Origin: JBCCEV01 sp039030125
GTDB lineage: Bacteria; Pseudomonadota; Gammaproteobacteria; Ga0077536
Reading direction: 5' to 3'
DNA: 14,268 nucleotides
Assembly (NCBI GenBank): GCA_039030125.1
Contig: JBCCEV010000113.1
Coordinates: 1 to 14,268 of the forward strand
The number at the start of each line of letters is the position of its first letter. The first letter of the stretch is position 1. The position numbers and the translations under genes were made by a program. The notes beneath the pieces were generated by a model. That model was given only the letters and a program-made list of their open reading frames with translations. It was not told where the DNA came from and did not search any database. Shown one piece after another: positions 1 through 6,900 of this stretch.

Positions 1-12
1 AACTCCCCTCCT

Positions 13-852
13 CTAGTCCGCAAAGTGTAACCCGTGGCGCCTTGCCATCGCCTGTTCAAAAAACGACAGTATGACGTCATTGCGCGAGGACCATTGGCGA
101 TGTCCTCCATCACTTGTGCATAACGTATGTGCCGTGCCTTTTAAGCAGTTCTCAAAACTTGAGCATCCTAAGCCGATTTCACGAGGCGTTTCATCACAAG
201 CGCCGCAGCGTGCCCACCAAGCTGCCATTTCGGCACCATAGCCTGGAAACAACTCATCGTTACTCATCTGTAAGGTCAATACGGATAGATCTCCGGGGCA
301 CTCGCGCGCGGTCATATCTTCCTCACGGATCCCCGCGGCACTGGGGGCGATAGCCAGCGGCGACGCATGATCGGGCAGAAACGCGAGCGCGTTCGACAAG
401 GTTCCGCCATCGGAGTGGCCAGTGAAAAACACGCGTTCGCGATCAACGCACCATTTGCGCCCGATAGCTTTGGGTAAATCCGCGAGCCGCGCGATCTGCT
501 TTAAGGACAGCCGGACACTATCGGCATAGGCAATCACAAAGCCCTTGCCGGTTGCCGCTCGGGTAAGACCTGTTAGCGCCTCGCTGGCAAAACGATGATG
601 CCCTGCCGGCGCCCAAACCACGATCAAGGGATGTTTCAGCGCTCGTTGGAAGTTACTCGGCGTGCGAACGCTGTACTTCAGGCCCCACGATAGCTGCTCC
701 TGGTTGCTGATGGTGAGATCGGAATGTGCGCTGTCGCACTGCTCCCAGTTAACGGTCGAGTAGTCGAAACTCCCGACCATTACTTGATCAGGCGCACGGG
801 GACCACAGCCGCCCGCGCTAAGAATCAAACACAGCGCGAGCGCGAAACGCAT
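13..852 (-). CDS. PHB-depolymerase/feruloyl-esterase-like lipoprotein
   Basis: Predicted outer-surface or periplasmic serine esterase of the alpha/beta-hydrolase fold, 279 residues. The N-terminus has a short hydrophobic stretch ending in the lipobox-like AGGC, so Cys16 would be lipidated by signal peptidase II. The nucleophile elbow GHSDGG (Ser147) follows the segment WCVDRERVFFT, a layout typical of the polyhydroxybutyrate depolymerase / LpqC esterase family. Asp199 (in SNDELFP) and His251 (in GGHRQW) fit the rest of the triad, and several cysteines in the C-terminal half could form disulfides. The start lies 12 bases after the stop of the upstream crotonase gene, with no good Shine-Dalgarno, so it is probably co-transcribed and perhaps translationally coupled. 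Seen: signal, triad and order. Known: family fold. Inferred: the substrate, which could be polyhydroxyalkanoate or a plant or xenobiotic ester. A complete gene ending close to the left edge. Confidence 0.8.
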   Translation of the reverse strand: MRFALALCLILSAGGCGPRAPDQVMVGSFDYSTVNWEQCDSAHSDLTISNQEQLSWGLKYSVRTPSNFQRALKHPLIVVWAPAGHHRFASEALTGLTRAATGKGFVIAYADSVRLSLKQIARLADLPKAIGRKWCVDRERVFFTGHSDGGTLSNALAFLPDHASPLAIAPSAAGIREEDMTARECPGDLSVLTLQMSNDELFPGYGAEMAAWWARCGACDETPREIGLGCSSFENCLKGTAHTLCTSDGGHRQWSSRNDVILSFFEQAMARRHGLHFAD

Positions 853-864
853 CGAACGTAATGG

Positions 865-1692
865 TTATCTTCCTGAGAAATTCGGCGCGCGCTTCTCCAC
901 GAAATGCGCGACGCCTTCTTTGAAGTCTTCGGAGACGAAACTGCCTGGCATTTCAGAGTTCGCGATCATTGTCGCTTCCTCTAATGACTGCAGCACCGCG
1001 CGATAGACCTGTCGCTTCATCACACGGATCGAACGCGGCGACACCATCTCTGCCATGTCTTTCGCGTATGCGTAAACCTCATCCATGAGCTGCTCGCCCG
1101 GGATCGCCTTGTTTACCAAGCCCATTTCAGTCGCTTCCTTGCCCGAGAACTTACGCGCCGATAGCAGTAAGTCGAGTGCGTTGGCATGCCCGATCAAGGC
1201 CGGTAGCATCCAAGAAATCCCATGCTCGGCAATCAAGCCACGGCGCGAAAACGCAGTCGTGAACTTCGCGTCTTCGGCTGCGAACCGCACGTCGCAATAG
1301 AGCGACATGATCAGGCCCAAACCGGCCGCTGGTCCATTAATTGCCGCGATGATGGGTTTGGGCACCGTTGGAAAATAGGTGTAGCGCAGGTGGTAATCAG
1401 CAGGTAAATCAAGGCCGCCTTCAACGCCGCCGGGAATCGGATCGGTCACGCTGTCGCTCGTTCCACTCTCGCTGACATCGCTCAAGAGATTCATATCCGC
1501 GCCCGCACAAAAACCCCTGCCGGCGCCCGTTAGTACGATAACTTTTACGGTGTCATTACCCGCCAAGTCAGTCATCGCTGCGCGGACTTCGCGCTCCATA
1601 ACGCGGGTCCAGGCGTTTAAGTTATCGGGGCGATTTAGCGTTACTGTGGCTACAGCATTGTCGATATCGACCAGGATCTCTTCGTAACTCAT
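865..1692 (-). CDS. Enoyl-CoA hydratase/isomerase (crotonase) family protein
   Basis: Crotonase-fold enzyme acting on acyl-CoA thioesters in the cytoplasm, 275 residues, normal length. The oxyanion-hole regions are clear: GRGFCAGAD (about 58-66) and NGPAAGLGL (119-127). The C-terminal segment FVEKRAPNFSG is the usual crotonase ending. The residues matching the two hydratase glutamates are Ile128 and Phe148, so ordinary hydratase chemistry is unlikely. Glu156, in RRGLIAEHG, sits where delta3,delta2-enoyl-CoA isomerases of the ECI2/PECI kind carry their catalytic Glu. The start is supported by AAGGA (1700-1704 on this strand) 7 bases before the ATG. The gene is first of a two-gene operon with the lipoprotein esterase. 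It resembles the crotonase at 2695 from the first residues on (MxYE-I). The specific reaction is not determined; isomerase or another acyl-CoA conversion is inferred. Confidence 0.88.
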   Translation of the reverse strand: MSYEEILVDIDNAVATVTLNRPDNLNAWTRVMEREVRAAMTDLAGNDTVKVIVLTGAGRGFCAGADMNLLSDVSESGTSDSVTDPIPGGVEGGLDLPADYHLRYTYFPTVPKPIIAAINGPAAGLGLIMSLYCDVRFAAEDAKFTTAFSRRGLIAEHGISWMLPALIGHANALDLLLSARKFSGKEATEMGLVNKAIPGEQLMDEVYAYAKDMAEMVSPRSIRVMKRQVYRAVLQSLEEATMIANSEMPGSFVSEDFKEGVAHFVEKRAPNFSGR

Positions 1693-1785
1693 CGGGCGGT
1701 CCTTGGAGTATTCTTTTAGCTACGCATTAGTGTAACGGCTTTGGGAAATCGGAAAAGGCGGGCTGGCCTCTGAGCGCCATGCACT

Positions 1786-1856
1786 ACCCGAACTCTAGGA
1801 ATTCGGGTTCCATGAAGAGAGCGAGAATTATTAACGATTGTTGAAAACTCTCGCTC
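1786..1856. repeat. Two small stem-loops in a divergent intergenic region
   Basis: The 220-base gap between the leftward crotonase and the rightward DUF1566-type gene holds two hand-found inverted repeats. The first is ACCCGAA (1786-1792) against TTCGGGT (1802-1808), with a 9-base loop. The second is GAGCGAGA (1819-1826) against TCTCGCTC (1849-1856), with a 22-base loop. Neither is followed by a T-run, so they are not convincing terminators. They could be regulatory sites or 5'-UTR structures for the rightward gene. I see no confident promoter here. Confidence 0.3.
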
Positions 1857-1912
1857 GCAAGCGACTTTCGGTTAAGCTTGGAAATAGATTGTTTAGTGAC
1901 TATCCACCAACC

Positions 1913-2566
1913 ATGCATAAGAACGTTATACACGGACTGTTTTTCACGTGTTTTTTGGGCTTCAGCCTAACTACAAACGCGGCCTTGGTATCCCGCTTGG
2001 GAGGCCTCGCCGTCTACGACACAACCCGCGATATCACTTGGCTCGCAGACGCCAACGCCGGCGCGGGTTCCATTTTCGATGACGGATTCGACAACTTCGA
2101 CGGCAAGATGACTTGGAATAGTGCCGTCGCGTGGGCAGCTAGCCTCACCGTAGGGGGTTTCAACGATTGGCGCCTGCCGATAACAGTGCAACCCGATCCT
2201 GGCTGTAGTACACAATCTGGAAGCGGTGACTTTGGCACCGGCTGCACAGCAAGCGAAATGCCGCATTTGTTTTACAGCGAACTCGGCGGCACGGCTGGAC
2301 AATCCATTCTGATCAGTGGCGATCCTGATCTCGCCTTGTTTTCCAACCTCGCCGCAAATAACTACTGGTCGGGCACCGAGTACGCCCCCAGTCCTGGCGG
2401 CGCGTGGCAGTTTCTATTTAGCAATGGTAACCAAGCCACCAGCGGCAAACCTGCGGGCTTACGGGCTTGGGCGGTACGCGATGGTGATGTTGCTGTAGTG
2501 CCGATTCCAGCGTCAGCGCTGTTACTTGTGCTGCCGCTGGCGATCCTGGTCCGCAGATCTTCCTGA
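1913..2566 (+). CDS. Secreted DUF1566 (Lcl C-terminal domain) protein with VPLPA-CTERM-like tail
   Basis: Exported 217-residue protein. The ATG at 1913 is chosen over a TTG at 1838 because it starts directly at a signal peptide: a positive MHK start, a hydrophobic core, and a probable cut after TTNA. The body has the DUF1566 pattern: the WNSAVAWA and NDWRLP motifs, then NNYWSGTEY, a GAWQFLF strand, and a closing AWAVRDGD. The C-terminus is a compact sorting signal: VPIPA (196-200), a hydrophobic stretch of about 13 residues, then Arg-Arg. This matches the VPLPA variant of PEP-CTERM signals, which an exosortase processes for delivery to the cell surface or extracellular matrix. No exosortase gene is in the window. 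No clear Shine-Dalgarno precedes the ATG. The function of the mature protein is unknown; cell-envelope or polymer association is inferred from the tail. Confidence 0.75.
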   Translation: MHKNVIHGLFFTCFLGFSLTTNAALVSRLGGLAVYDTTRDITWLADANAGAGSIFDDGFDNFDGKMTWNSAVAWAASLTVGGFNDWRLPITVQPDPGCSTQSGSGDFGTGCTASEMPHLFYSELGGTAGQSILISGDPDLALFSNLAANNYWSGTEYAPSPGGAWQFLFSNGNQATSGKPAGLRAWAVRDGDVAVVPIPASALLLVLPLAILVRRSS

Positions 2567-2647
2567 TAACCCTATCCCAAAGGCTTCGGCCATCATTCCT
2601 TAGATTCCGCGGCCTTCGGACCTGATAGGTCAGAGCGCATTCCTACA

Positions 2648-2653
2648 TATAAT
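2648..2653 (+). promoter_or_regulatory. Candidate -10 box for the rightward crotonase
   Basis: A perfect TATAAT lies 42 bases upstream of the crotonase ATG. No good -35 is seen at 16-18 bases; the nearest TTGACA-like hexamer, CTGATA at 2622, is too far. The 128-base gap also has a minimal GGC-TTCG-GCC hairpin at 2582-2591, a possible weak terminator of the preceding gene. The sequence CTGATAACCCT occurs twice in it, at 2563 and near 2663. TGGAG at 2683-2687 is the likely ribosome-binding site, 7 bases before the ATG. Confidence 0.4.
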
Positions 2654-2694
2654 CGTCGCTTCACTGATAACCCTCTCGCAAGTGGAGCGCCTTC

Positions 2695-3537
2695 ATGGCC
2701 TACGAACAAATCATCTATGACGTTAGCGATCACGTCGCGACGATCACGCTCAACCGACCCGAGAAACTCAACGCGTTCACACCACAAATGGTGGATGAAC
2801 TCTTAGCCGTTTTCGATGAAGTTGACGCTGACGATAACGTTAAAGCCGTGATCGTCGCCGGTGCCGGTAAAGGTTTTTGCGCTGGCGCTGATTTGTCTTC
2901 GGGCAAAAGCGCCTTCGAAAAAACATCAACCGCTGATGAACATCGCGACGGCGGTGGCTTGGTGACGCTCAGGATTTATCAATGCAACAAGCCGCTGATC
3001 GCAGCGGTTAACGGCGCCGCCGTGGGCGTTGGCGCGACCATGCAGTTGCCGATGGATATTCGTATTGCATCAAACAAAGCGAAGTTCGGCTTCGTCTTTG
3101 CCCGCCGCGGAATCGTGCCTGAGGCTTGTTCAAGTTACTTCCTGCCGCGCGTGGTCGGGATCTCCCAGGCGCTGGAGTGGTGTTACTCGGGTCGCGTGTT
3201 CGATGCCGACGAAGCGCTGCGTGGCGGCTTGATCAAAGAGGTTGTGGAACCCGATCAATTAATTGAACGAGCCCATGAGATCGCGAGCGAGATCGCAGAG
3301 AATTGTTCATCATTATCGATCGCCATGATCCGCCACATGATGTGGCGCATGTTGAGTGCTGATCACCCCATGGAAGCCCACCGCATCGACTCCCAGGGCG
3401 TCTATCATCTGGGTCGCGGCGACGATGCCAAGGAAGGCGTGGAATCGTTTTTTGAAAAGCGGCCGCCGAACTTCGCAGGGAAGGTCAGCGAAGACATGCC
3501 ACCCTTCTTCCCTTGGTGGGATGAACCAAATCTCTAA
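2695..3537 (+). CDS. Enoyl-CoA hydratase/isomerase (crotonase) family protein, second copy
   Basis: Crotonase-fold acyl-CoA enzyme, 280 residues, cytoplasmic. Oxyanion-hole segments are GKGFCAGAD (58-66) and NGAAVGVGAT (106-115); FFEKRPPNFAGK marks the family C-terminus, followed by an extra acidic/aromatic tail ending PFFPWWDEPNL. The two hydratase glutamates are replaced (Thr115, Phe135), while Glu143 in RRGIVPEACSS occupies the position of the isomerase-type catalytic Glu. A Shine-Dalgarno-like TGGAG is well placed. It is distantly paralogous to the crotonase at 865-1692 on the opposite strand. The flavin monooxygenase gene follows 84 bases later on the same strand, so the two may act on the same acid or isoprenoid-type substrate. 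That link is inference from position only. The family assignment is firm; the exact reaction is not. Confidence 0.9.
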   Translation: MAYEQIIYDVSDHVATITLNRPEKLNAFTPQMVDELLAVFDEVDADDNVKAVIVAGAGKGFCAGADLSSGKSAFEKTSTADEHRDGGGLVTLRIYQCNKPLIAAVNGAAVGVGATMQLPMDIRIASNKAKFGFVFARRGIVPEACSSYFLPRVVGISQALEWCYSGRVFDADEALRGGLIKEVVEPDQLIERAHEIASEIAENCSSLSIAMIRHMMWRMLSADHPMEAHRIDSQGVYHLGRGDDAKEGVESFFEKRPPNFAGKVSEDMPPFFPWWDEPNL

Positions 3538-3583
3538 ATAGGGCGAGACCCCTTTTGCGCTCCTATCGATTACTCAGTATTTT

Positions 3584-3610
3584 GAAAAAAGGGCTCTGAC
3601 CCCATTTAAA
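3584..3610. repeat. REP-like repeat, copy 1 (GGGCTCTGACCCC core)
   Basis: An A-rich stretch, then GGG-CTCTGAC-CCC, then ATTTAAA. Read on the other strand it is GGGGTCAGAGCCC followed by a T-run. From memory this resembles short palindromic elements scattered in many gammaproteobacterial genomes, often linked to REP-associated (RAYT, Y1) transposases. A second copy with the core GGGCTCCGACCCC is at 10374-10399. Its right end overlaps the ribosome-binding site of the next gene. No transposase gene is in the window. Confidence 0.5.
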
Positions 3611-3613
3611 GGA
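3608..3613 (+). promoter_or_regulatory. Ribosome-binding site deciding the monooxygenase start
   Basis: AAAGGA ends 8 bases before the ATG at 3622. An upstream in-frame TTG at 3616 would leave only 2 bases, so the ATG is preferred. Confidence 0.7.
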
Positions 3614-3621
3614 CTTTGACC

Positions 3622-4644
3622 ATGCGCTTTGGTATCGCCGAAGACTTTCGCAACCCCCACCAGTGGCGCCGGCCATTCAACGAGCTCTATGACGATCTAT
3701 TTGGTCAGGTGCGCTACGCCGAGGAGCTCGGTTTTGACCATGTGTGGCTGACGGAACATCACTTCACGGAGGATGGCTACAACCCTTCTTTACTACCAAC
3801 CGCAGCCGCCATCGCGGCACAGACGAACACGATCAGGATAGGAACGTTCATCTTGCTGTTGCCTTATCAGCATCCGGTACGAGCGGCGGAAGACATCGCG
3901 AATGTCGACATCATTTCCAATGGGCGTTTCGACTTTGGTGCGGGGCAAGGTTACTCCTATCACGAGTTCAACACGTTATGTATAGACCGTAAGACCCGTG
4001 CTCAGCGTCTCTACGAAGGTCTCGACATCTACAAAAAACTGTTTACCGAAGACCGTGTGACTTACGACGGTAAGTACACGAAGATCGAGGAAGCCTTTCT
4101 TTCACCGCGCTCCATTCAACAGCCCTACCCGCCGATCTGGATCGGTGCACGTGGACCCAAAGGGATAAAACGTGCAGCCGAAAACGGCTACCACTTAATG
4201 GCAACGTTTGGACCTGATCCGGCGCCGCTTTATATCGAAACATTGAAAGAAAACGGGCGTGATCCGAAAGACTTTAAGGTTTGCCAGCTACGGATGATTT
4301 ACCTCGCCGACAGCGAGGAGCAGGCTTGGGATGAATGCCAGCATCACCTCTGGCATCTACTCGAGTTCTACCAAGATATTGTCGAGGAAGCGAAAGACGC
4401 CGAGGGCGATGAGAACTTCATCCCCGTAAACAAACCGGAAGACATGCGCGATTCGATTTTGAAAGATGTCTTTATGATCGGTACCCCGCAGCAGGTGGCC
4501 GACAAGCTCGACGCGTTCGCAAACGACTTTGTTTGCACGGATCTCGTAACCTACATGCAGTTCCCAGGTTTGGATGTCGCTAAAGGATCGCGCTCGATGG
4601 AATTGTTTGCCAAGGAAGTGATGCCCGAGTTTCGCGAGCGCTAG
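3622..4644 (+). CDS. LLM-class flavin-dependent oxidoreductase (luciferase-like monooxygenase)
   Basis: Cytoplasmic TIM-barrel enzyme of the bacterial luciferase superfamily, 340 residues, a usual length. Such enzymes use reduced FMN or F420 with a substrate that cannot be named from sequence; monooxygenation with FMNH2 is the likely chemistry. Visible family marks are the early strand and helix RYAEELGFDHVWLTEHHF (31-48) and HPVRAAEDIANVDIISNGR (84-102), which leads into RFDFGAGQGY. Further on are PPIWIGARGPKGIKRAAENG (170-189) and IGTPQQVADKLDAF near the C-terminus. It lies downstream of a crotonase on the same strand. Its stop is separated by a single base from the stop of the convergent gene at 4646. 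A partner flavin reductase is not present in the window. The superfamily call is firm; substrate and cofactor choice are open. Confidence 0.9.
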   Translation: MRFGIAEDFRNPHQWRRPFNELYDDLFGQVRYAEELGFDHVWLTEHHFTEDGYNPSLLPTAAAIAAQTNTIRIGTFILLLPYQHPVRAAEDIANVDIISNGRFDFGAGQGYSYHEFNTLCIDRKTRAQRLYEGLDIYKKLFTEDRVTYDGKYTKIEEAFLSPRSIQQPYPPIWIGARGPKGIKRAAENGYHLMATFGPDPAPLYIETLKENGRDPKDFKVCQLRMIYLADSEEQAWDECQHHLWHLLEFYQDIVEEAKDAEGDENFIPVNKPEDMRDSILKDVFMIGTPQQVADKLDAFANDFVCTDLVTYMQFPGLDVAKGSRSMELFAKEVMPEFRER

Positions 4645-4645
4645 T

Positions 4646-5164
4646 TCAGGCTGCGCGCAACGGCATCAGCGCTTTCATCTGGCGAATTTGCCACTCACGC
4701 GACTCGGCTGGCGGGGCATCCTCACGTGCTAATACGCCGCGCTCGACCATGTGCCGGTCTAACGAGACAGGACTCAGTGTCGTATAGCCAGGTGGCAGCG
4801 GCAGTGCGCTATCAAGTAACCGGTCAATAACCGAAAGTTTCGCGCCATCGCTCACGGCAATGTCCTCATCACCGGCTGAAAAGATATTCCGTCGCCAGTA
4901 AGTGAACTGCTTGACCATCGCGTCGGGCACCGACTGGGGCCCGCCGCTATTTCGGTAAGCCTCACTCGCCAGTATTTCTGGCGAGGCGATCTCCCAAACG
5001 GCTAACTGCTGCCCCGCACACGGGTGCGTCGCTTCAAAACGCTGGCACGAGATAAATCCTTCGATGCCCAAAAGCGTATCGAGCTTGCGGCTATAAAAAA
5101 GCTCGAACTCATCTCTTAGCGAAGCGTCGCCCAGATCGATCTCCACCATGTAGTAATAACGCAT
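4646..5164 (-). CDS. Hypothetical protein, probable dimeric alpha/beta-barrel (EthD-like)
   Basis: 172-residue cytoplasmic protein, last in a three-gene leftward operon; it starts 14 bases after the stop of the 355-residue gene. The first 95 residues look like a ferredoxin-like dimeric alpha/beta-barrel domain. They run from a beta strand at MRYYYMVEIDL, through a helix ending in FYSRKLDTLLGIEGFISC with the strand-loop QRFEATHP, to a strand AVWEIASPEIL, and end in an aromatic patch FTYWRRNIF. This is the layout of EthD-like and related small monooxygenase-fold proteins. The second half is proline-rich and has no recognised domain. No membrane segment or signal is seen. Its catalytic function is unknown. 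Position suggests it works with the selenoprotein unit, but that is inference. The only Shine-Dalgarno-like bases (GAGG) overlap the upstream stop, which suggests coupling. Confidence 0.6.
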   Translation of the reverse strand: MRYYYMVEIDLGDASLRDEFELFYSRKLDTLLGIEGFISCQRFEATHPCAGQQLAVWEIASPEILASEAYRNSGGPQSVPDAMVKQFTYWRRNIFSAGDEDIAVSDGAKLSVIDRLLDSALPLPPGYTTLSPVSLDRHMVERGVLAREDAPPAESREWQIRQMKALMPLRAA

Positions 5165-5178
5165 GGCACCATCACGCC

Positions 5179-6246
5179 TCAGGTGCGATCAGGGATCTCG
5201 CAATATTGGTCGAGTTCGATCTCCGCATGCACAGCAATGTTGCCGTGCGGCCCAGCGCACCAACTCGGCATAACCACCGTATAAAGGCCCGGACCACCGG
5301 CGACTAACACATGAATATTTTTGGGGTTGCGTATGGCGGGGATCAGCTCGTCTTTACCGGAGAGCATCTTTGCATTCAGCGCTTCGAGCTCTGAACGCGG
5401 TGTGACCGCCCGCTCAGCAAGCGTTTCTTGAATTCGATCTCGCGTCCATCCCGTGCTGTTCAATACTTCCGCATGCTCGGGATTCAAAATCACTGCAACG
5501 GCTGCCGTGCCGCCCAAATAAGAGTTGTTACTACCTCGATTAGCGATCACGGCTGCAATGGCGTTAAGCAGAGACTCGGCGGAGGCATCGTCACCTACAT
5601 CACCGGAGAACAGCACCGAATGAGGGCCTTCCACACCAAGAATAGTCACGACACTTTGATCAACGTCGTAACCCAGCGTGGTATGCAAGGGATCGTAGGG
5701 CGAGGACTCTTCGTCCTCGGCAAAGCACAGCGAGAACTTCGAGGGCGATCCATGAATCGCCATGTCGGAAATACCGGGTGTTGCGCCACCAATATTGATC
5801 ATCGCCAAGCGCAACGCTCGACCCACGCTTGCGTTCGCACGGTGCCCTGGTCCCATAAGGCCAAAGCCTGCGGAAAAATCACCGCACGCGACCCGCGCCG
5901 GCCCGTTCACGATGATCATTGGCGCGATACAGTGCGTGGTGACCTGCATTTCTGTGAGATCGAACTCGGGTTGGCAAATCGCTTTAACGGCCGCGATCAC
6001 CACCGGCACATGCTCGGGCAAACACCCGGCCATGACCGCGGCGACGCAAACCTTCTCGATCGTCGCGACACCGAAACCCGGGCCCATCTCACCGATCTCA
6101 ATGTCTGGATCTAAGCCGGAGGCTAATACCATCCGCTGCACGCGCTCCGCGGTTGGGATCACCACGGGCAGACCATCCGTGCAGCCCATTTGGTGTAGCG
6201 ACTCTAAAGCGCTGTCTGCATCGGAGGCATTTAACATCCCGCTCAT
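5179..6246 (-). CDS. Conserved hypothetical partner of the UGSC selenoprotein
   Basis: 355-residue protein, probably cytoplasmic, with no signal or clear membrane helix. Recognisable conserved stretches are CTDGLPVVIPTAERV (22-36), TIEKVCVAAVMAGCLPEH (62-79), TTHCIAPMIIVNGP (103-116), GPGHRANASVGRALRL (132-147), and HGSPSKFSLCFAEDEESSPY (165-184). From memory, a protein of this kind is often encoded beside UGSC-family proteins, but I know no assigned reaction. The ATG overlaps the stop of the selenoprotein gene in the four bases ATGA (6243-6246), strong evidence of translational coupling and roughly stoichiometric synthesis. Conserved Cys, His and acidic residues would allow a redox or metal-dependent role, but this is speculation. 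The small 172-residue gene follows in the same operon. Confidence 0.72.
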   Translation of the reverse strand: MSGMLNASDADSALESLHQMGCTDGLPVVIPTAERVQRMVLASGLDPDIEIGEMGPGFGVATIEKVCVAAVMAGCLPEHVPVVIAAVKAICQPEFDLTEMQVTTHCIAPMIIVNGPARVACGDFSAGFGLMGPGHRANASVGRALRLAMINIGGATPGISDMAIHGSPSKFSLCFAEDEESSPYDPLHTTLGYDVDQSVVTILGVEGPHSVLFSGDVGDDASAESLLNAIAAVIANRGSNNSYLGGTAAVAVILNPEHAEVLNSTGWTRDRIQETLAERAVTPRSELEALNAKMLSGKDELIPAIRNPKNIHVLVAGGPGLYTVVMPSWCAGPHGNIAVHAEIELDQYCEIPDRT

Positions 6247-6770
6247 GAGTCTTCTAGCCGTTGCACGATCTCTTTTGTGATCGAAACGGCTAGTTCGTCC
6301 ATCGCCGCGGTGCCGCTGCCCGCCACCGGATGGGTAAGCTCAACGCGCGGGATATCTGGCATGCCGCCAGCCTTCGCCACAAAGTGGCCTTGATCGGTAA
6401 ATTTAGACGTTACGAATGAGATCGCAGCGCGACCTTTGCGGGCGATTGCAATGCCGTCACGCACGGTGCCGGAAGTGCAGCTGCCTCAATGGCCGTAAGC
6501 GGTTAAGAGCGCATCGCATTCTTGGGCGATCGTATCGATCACCTCATCAGTTGCTGGAATGGATGCATTGTTCTTTTCGTAACGTTTGAATTGCGCGTCG
6601 GGCAGCGCGTCTTTAAGCGCACGCTCAACGGCATCTAAAAATTCAATTGAATCTGGGAAGCCATTGGCGAGCAAACCGATCGTTGCTTCCCCGGCTTTTT
6701 CCACCTTGCGGGTGTAGGGCTCCGGAGCAACCCGAGTCTCGCCCCGTGGGTCATGAAAACTGATACTCAT
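6243..6770 (-). CDS. UGSC-family selenoprotein with in-frame TGA (Sec95)
   Basis: The frame opens at an ATG (6770) with AAGGA 7 bases upstream and reads 94 codons to a TGA at 6486-6488. It then continues without any other stop for 80 codons to a normal TGA at 6243. Read through, the product is 175 residues with Sec95-Gly-Ser-Cys98, the defining UGSC motif of a family known to have Sec or Cys at this place. The flanks are ECDALLTAYGH before it and TSGTVRDGIAIARKG after it, as in the family (helix, strand, redox loop, helix). The N-terminal segment IGLLANGFPDSIEFLDAVE and the later GMPDIPRVELTHPV also fit. Family proteins are thioredoxin-like redox candidates; the reaction is unknown. Coupled to the 355-residue gene by an ATGA overlap. 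Automated calling would give two fragments, 6486-6770 and 6243-6464; I consider them one gene. The selenocysteine machinery genes are not in the window. Confidence 0.85.
6448..6469 (-). promoter_or_regulatory. Candidate bacterial SECIS element
   Basis: Folded by hand on the mRNA, counting the T of TGA as base 1. Bases 20-22 (GCA) pair with 39-41 (UGC), two bases bulge, and bases 25-28 (GUGC) pair with 35-38 (GCAU, one G-U pair). This leaves a six-base apical loop GUGACG at bases 29-34 that begins with G-U. Bacterial SECIS hairpins lie inside the coding region shortly after UGA, with a G at the start of a small apical loop, to bind SelB. Position and loop fit; the stem is modest and imperfect. 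Confidence 0.5.
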
Positions 6771-6802
6771 CTCATCATCCTTACCGCCACTTTGCTCCGC
6801 GC

Positions 6803-6808
6803 ATTATA
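6803..6808 (-). promoter_or_regulatory. Candidate -10 box for the selenoprotein operon
   Basis: On the minus strand a perfect TATAAT ends 32 bases before the selenoprotein ATG, a suitable distance for a leader carrying the AAGGA ribosome site. No good -35 is seen at 16-18 bases. The rest of the 130-base divergent gap holds TATAGT at 6867-6872, a weak -10 candidate for the symporter without a recognisable -35. Confidence 0.42.
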
Positions 6809-6900
6809 GATGCGATGGGTGCTCAAAAATGTCTTACTAGCGCTCGCGCTCAGTGCAGCGCACCGTTATAGTTGCCGCTCGCACTGGGGGGACAATCATA

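Noticed and set aside
1838..1912. Extended TTG start for the DUF1566 protein
   Set aside because: It would bury the signal peptide behind 25 residues and lies within an inverted repeat.
5428..6114. Long opposite-strand frame of 228 codons
   Set aside because: It is antisense to the conserved 355-residue gene. Its composition is rich in His, Arg and Cys with no family resemblance.
6243..6464. Separate small gene starting at GTG 6464
   Set aside because: It is the in-frame continuation of the selenoprotein after TGA; the seven codons before this GTG complete the UGSC motif, and no separate ribosome site is seen.
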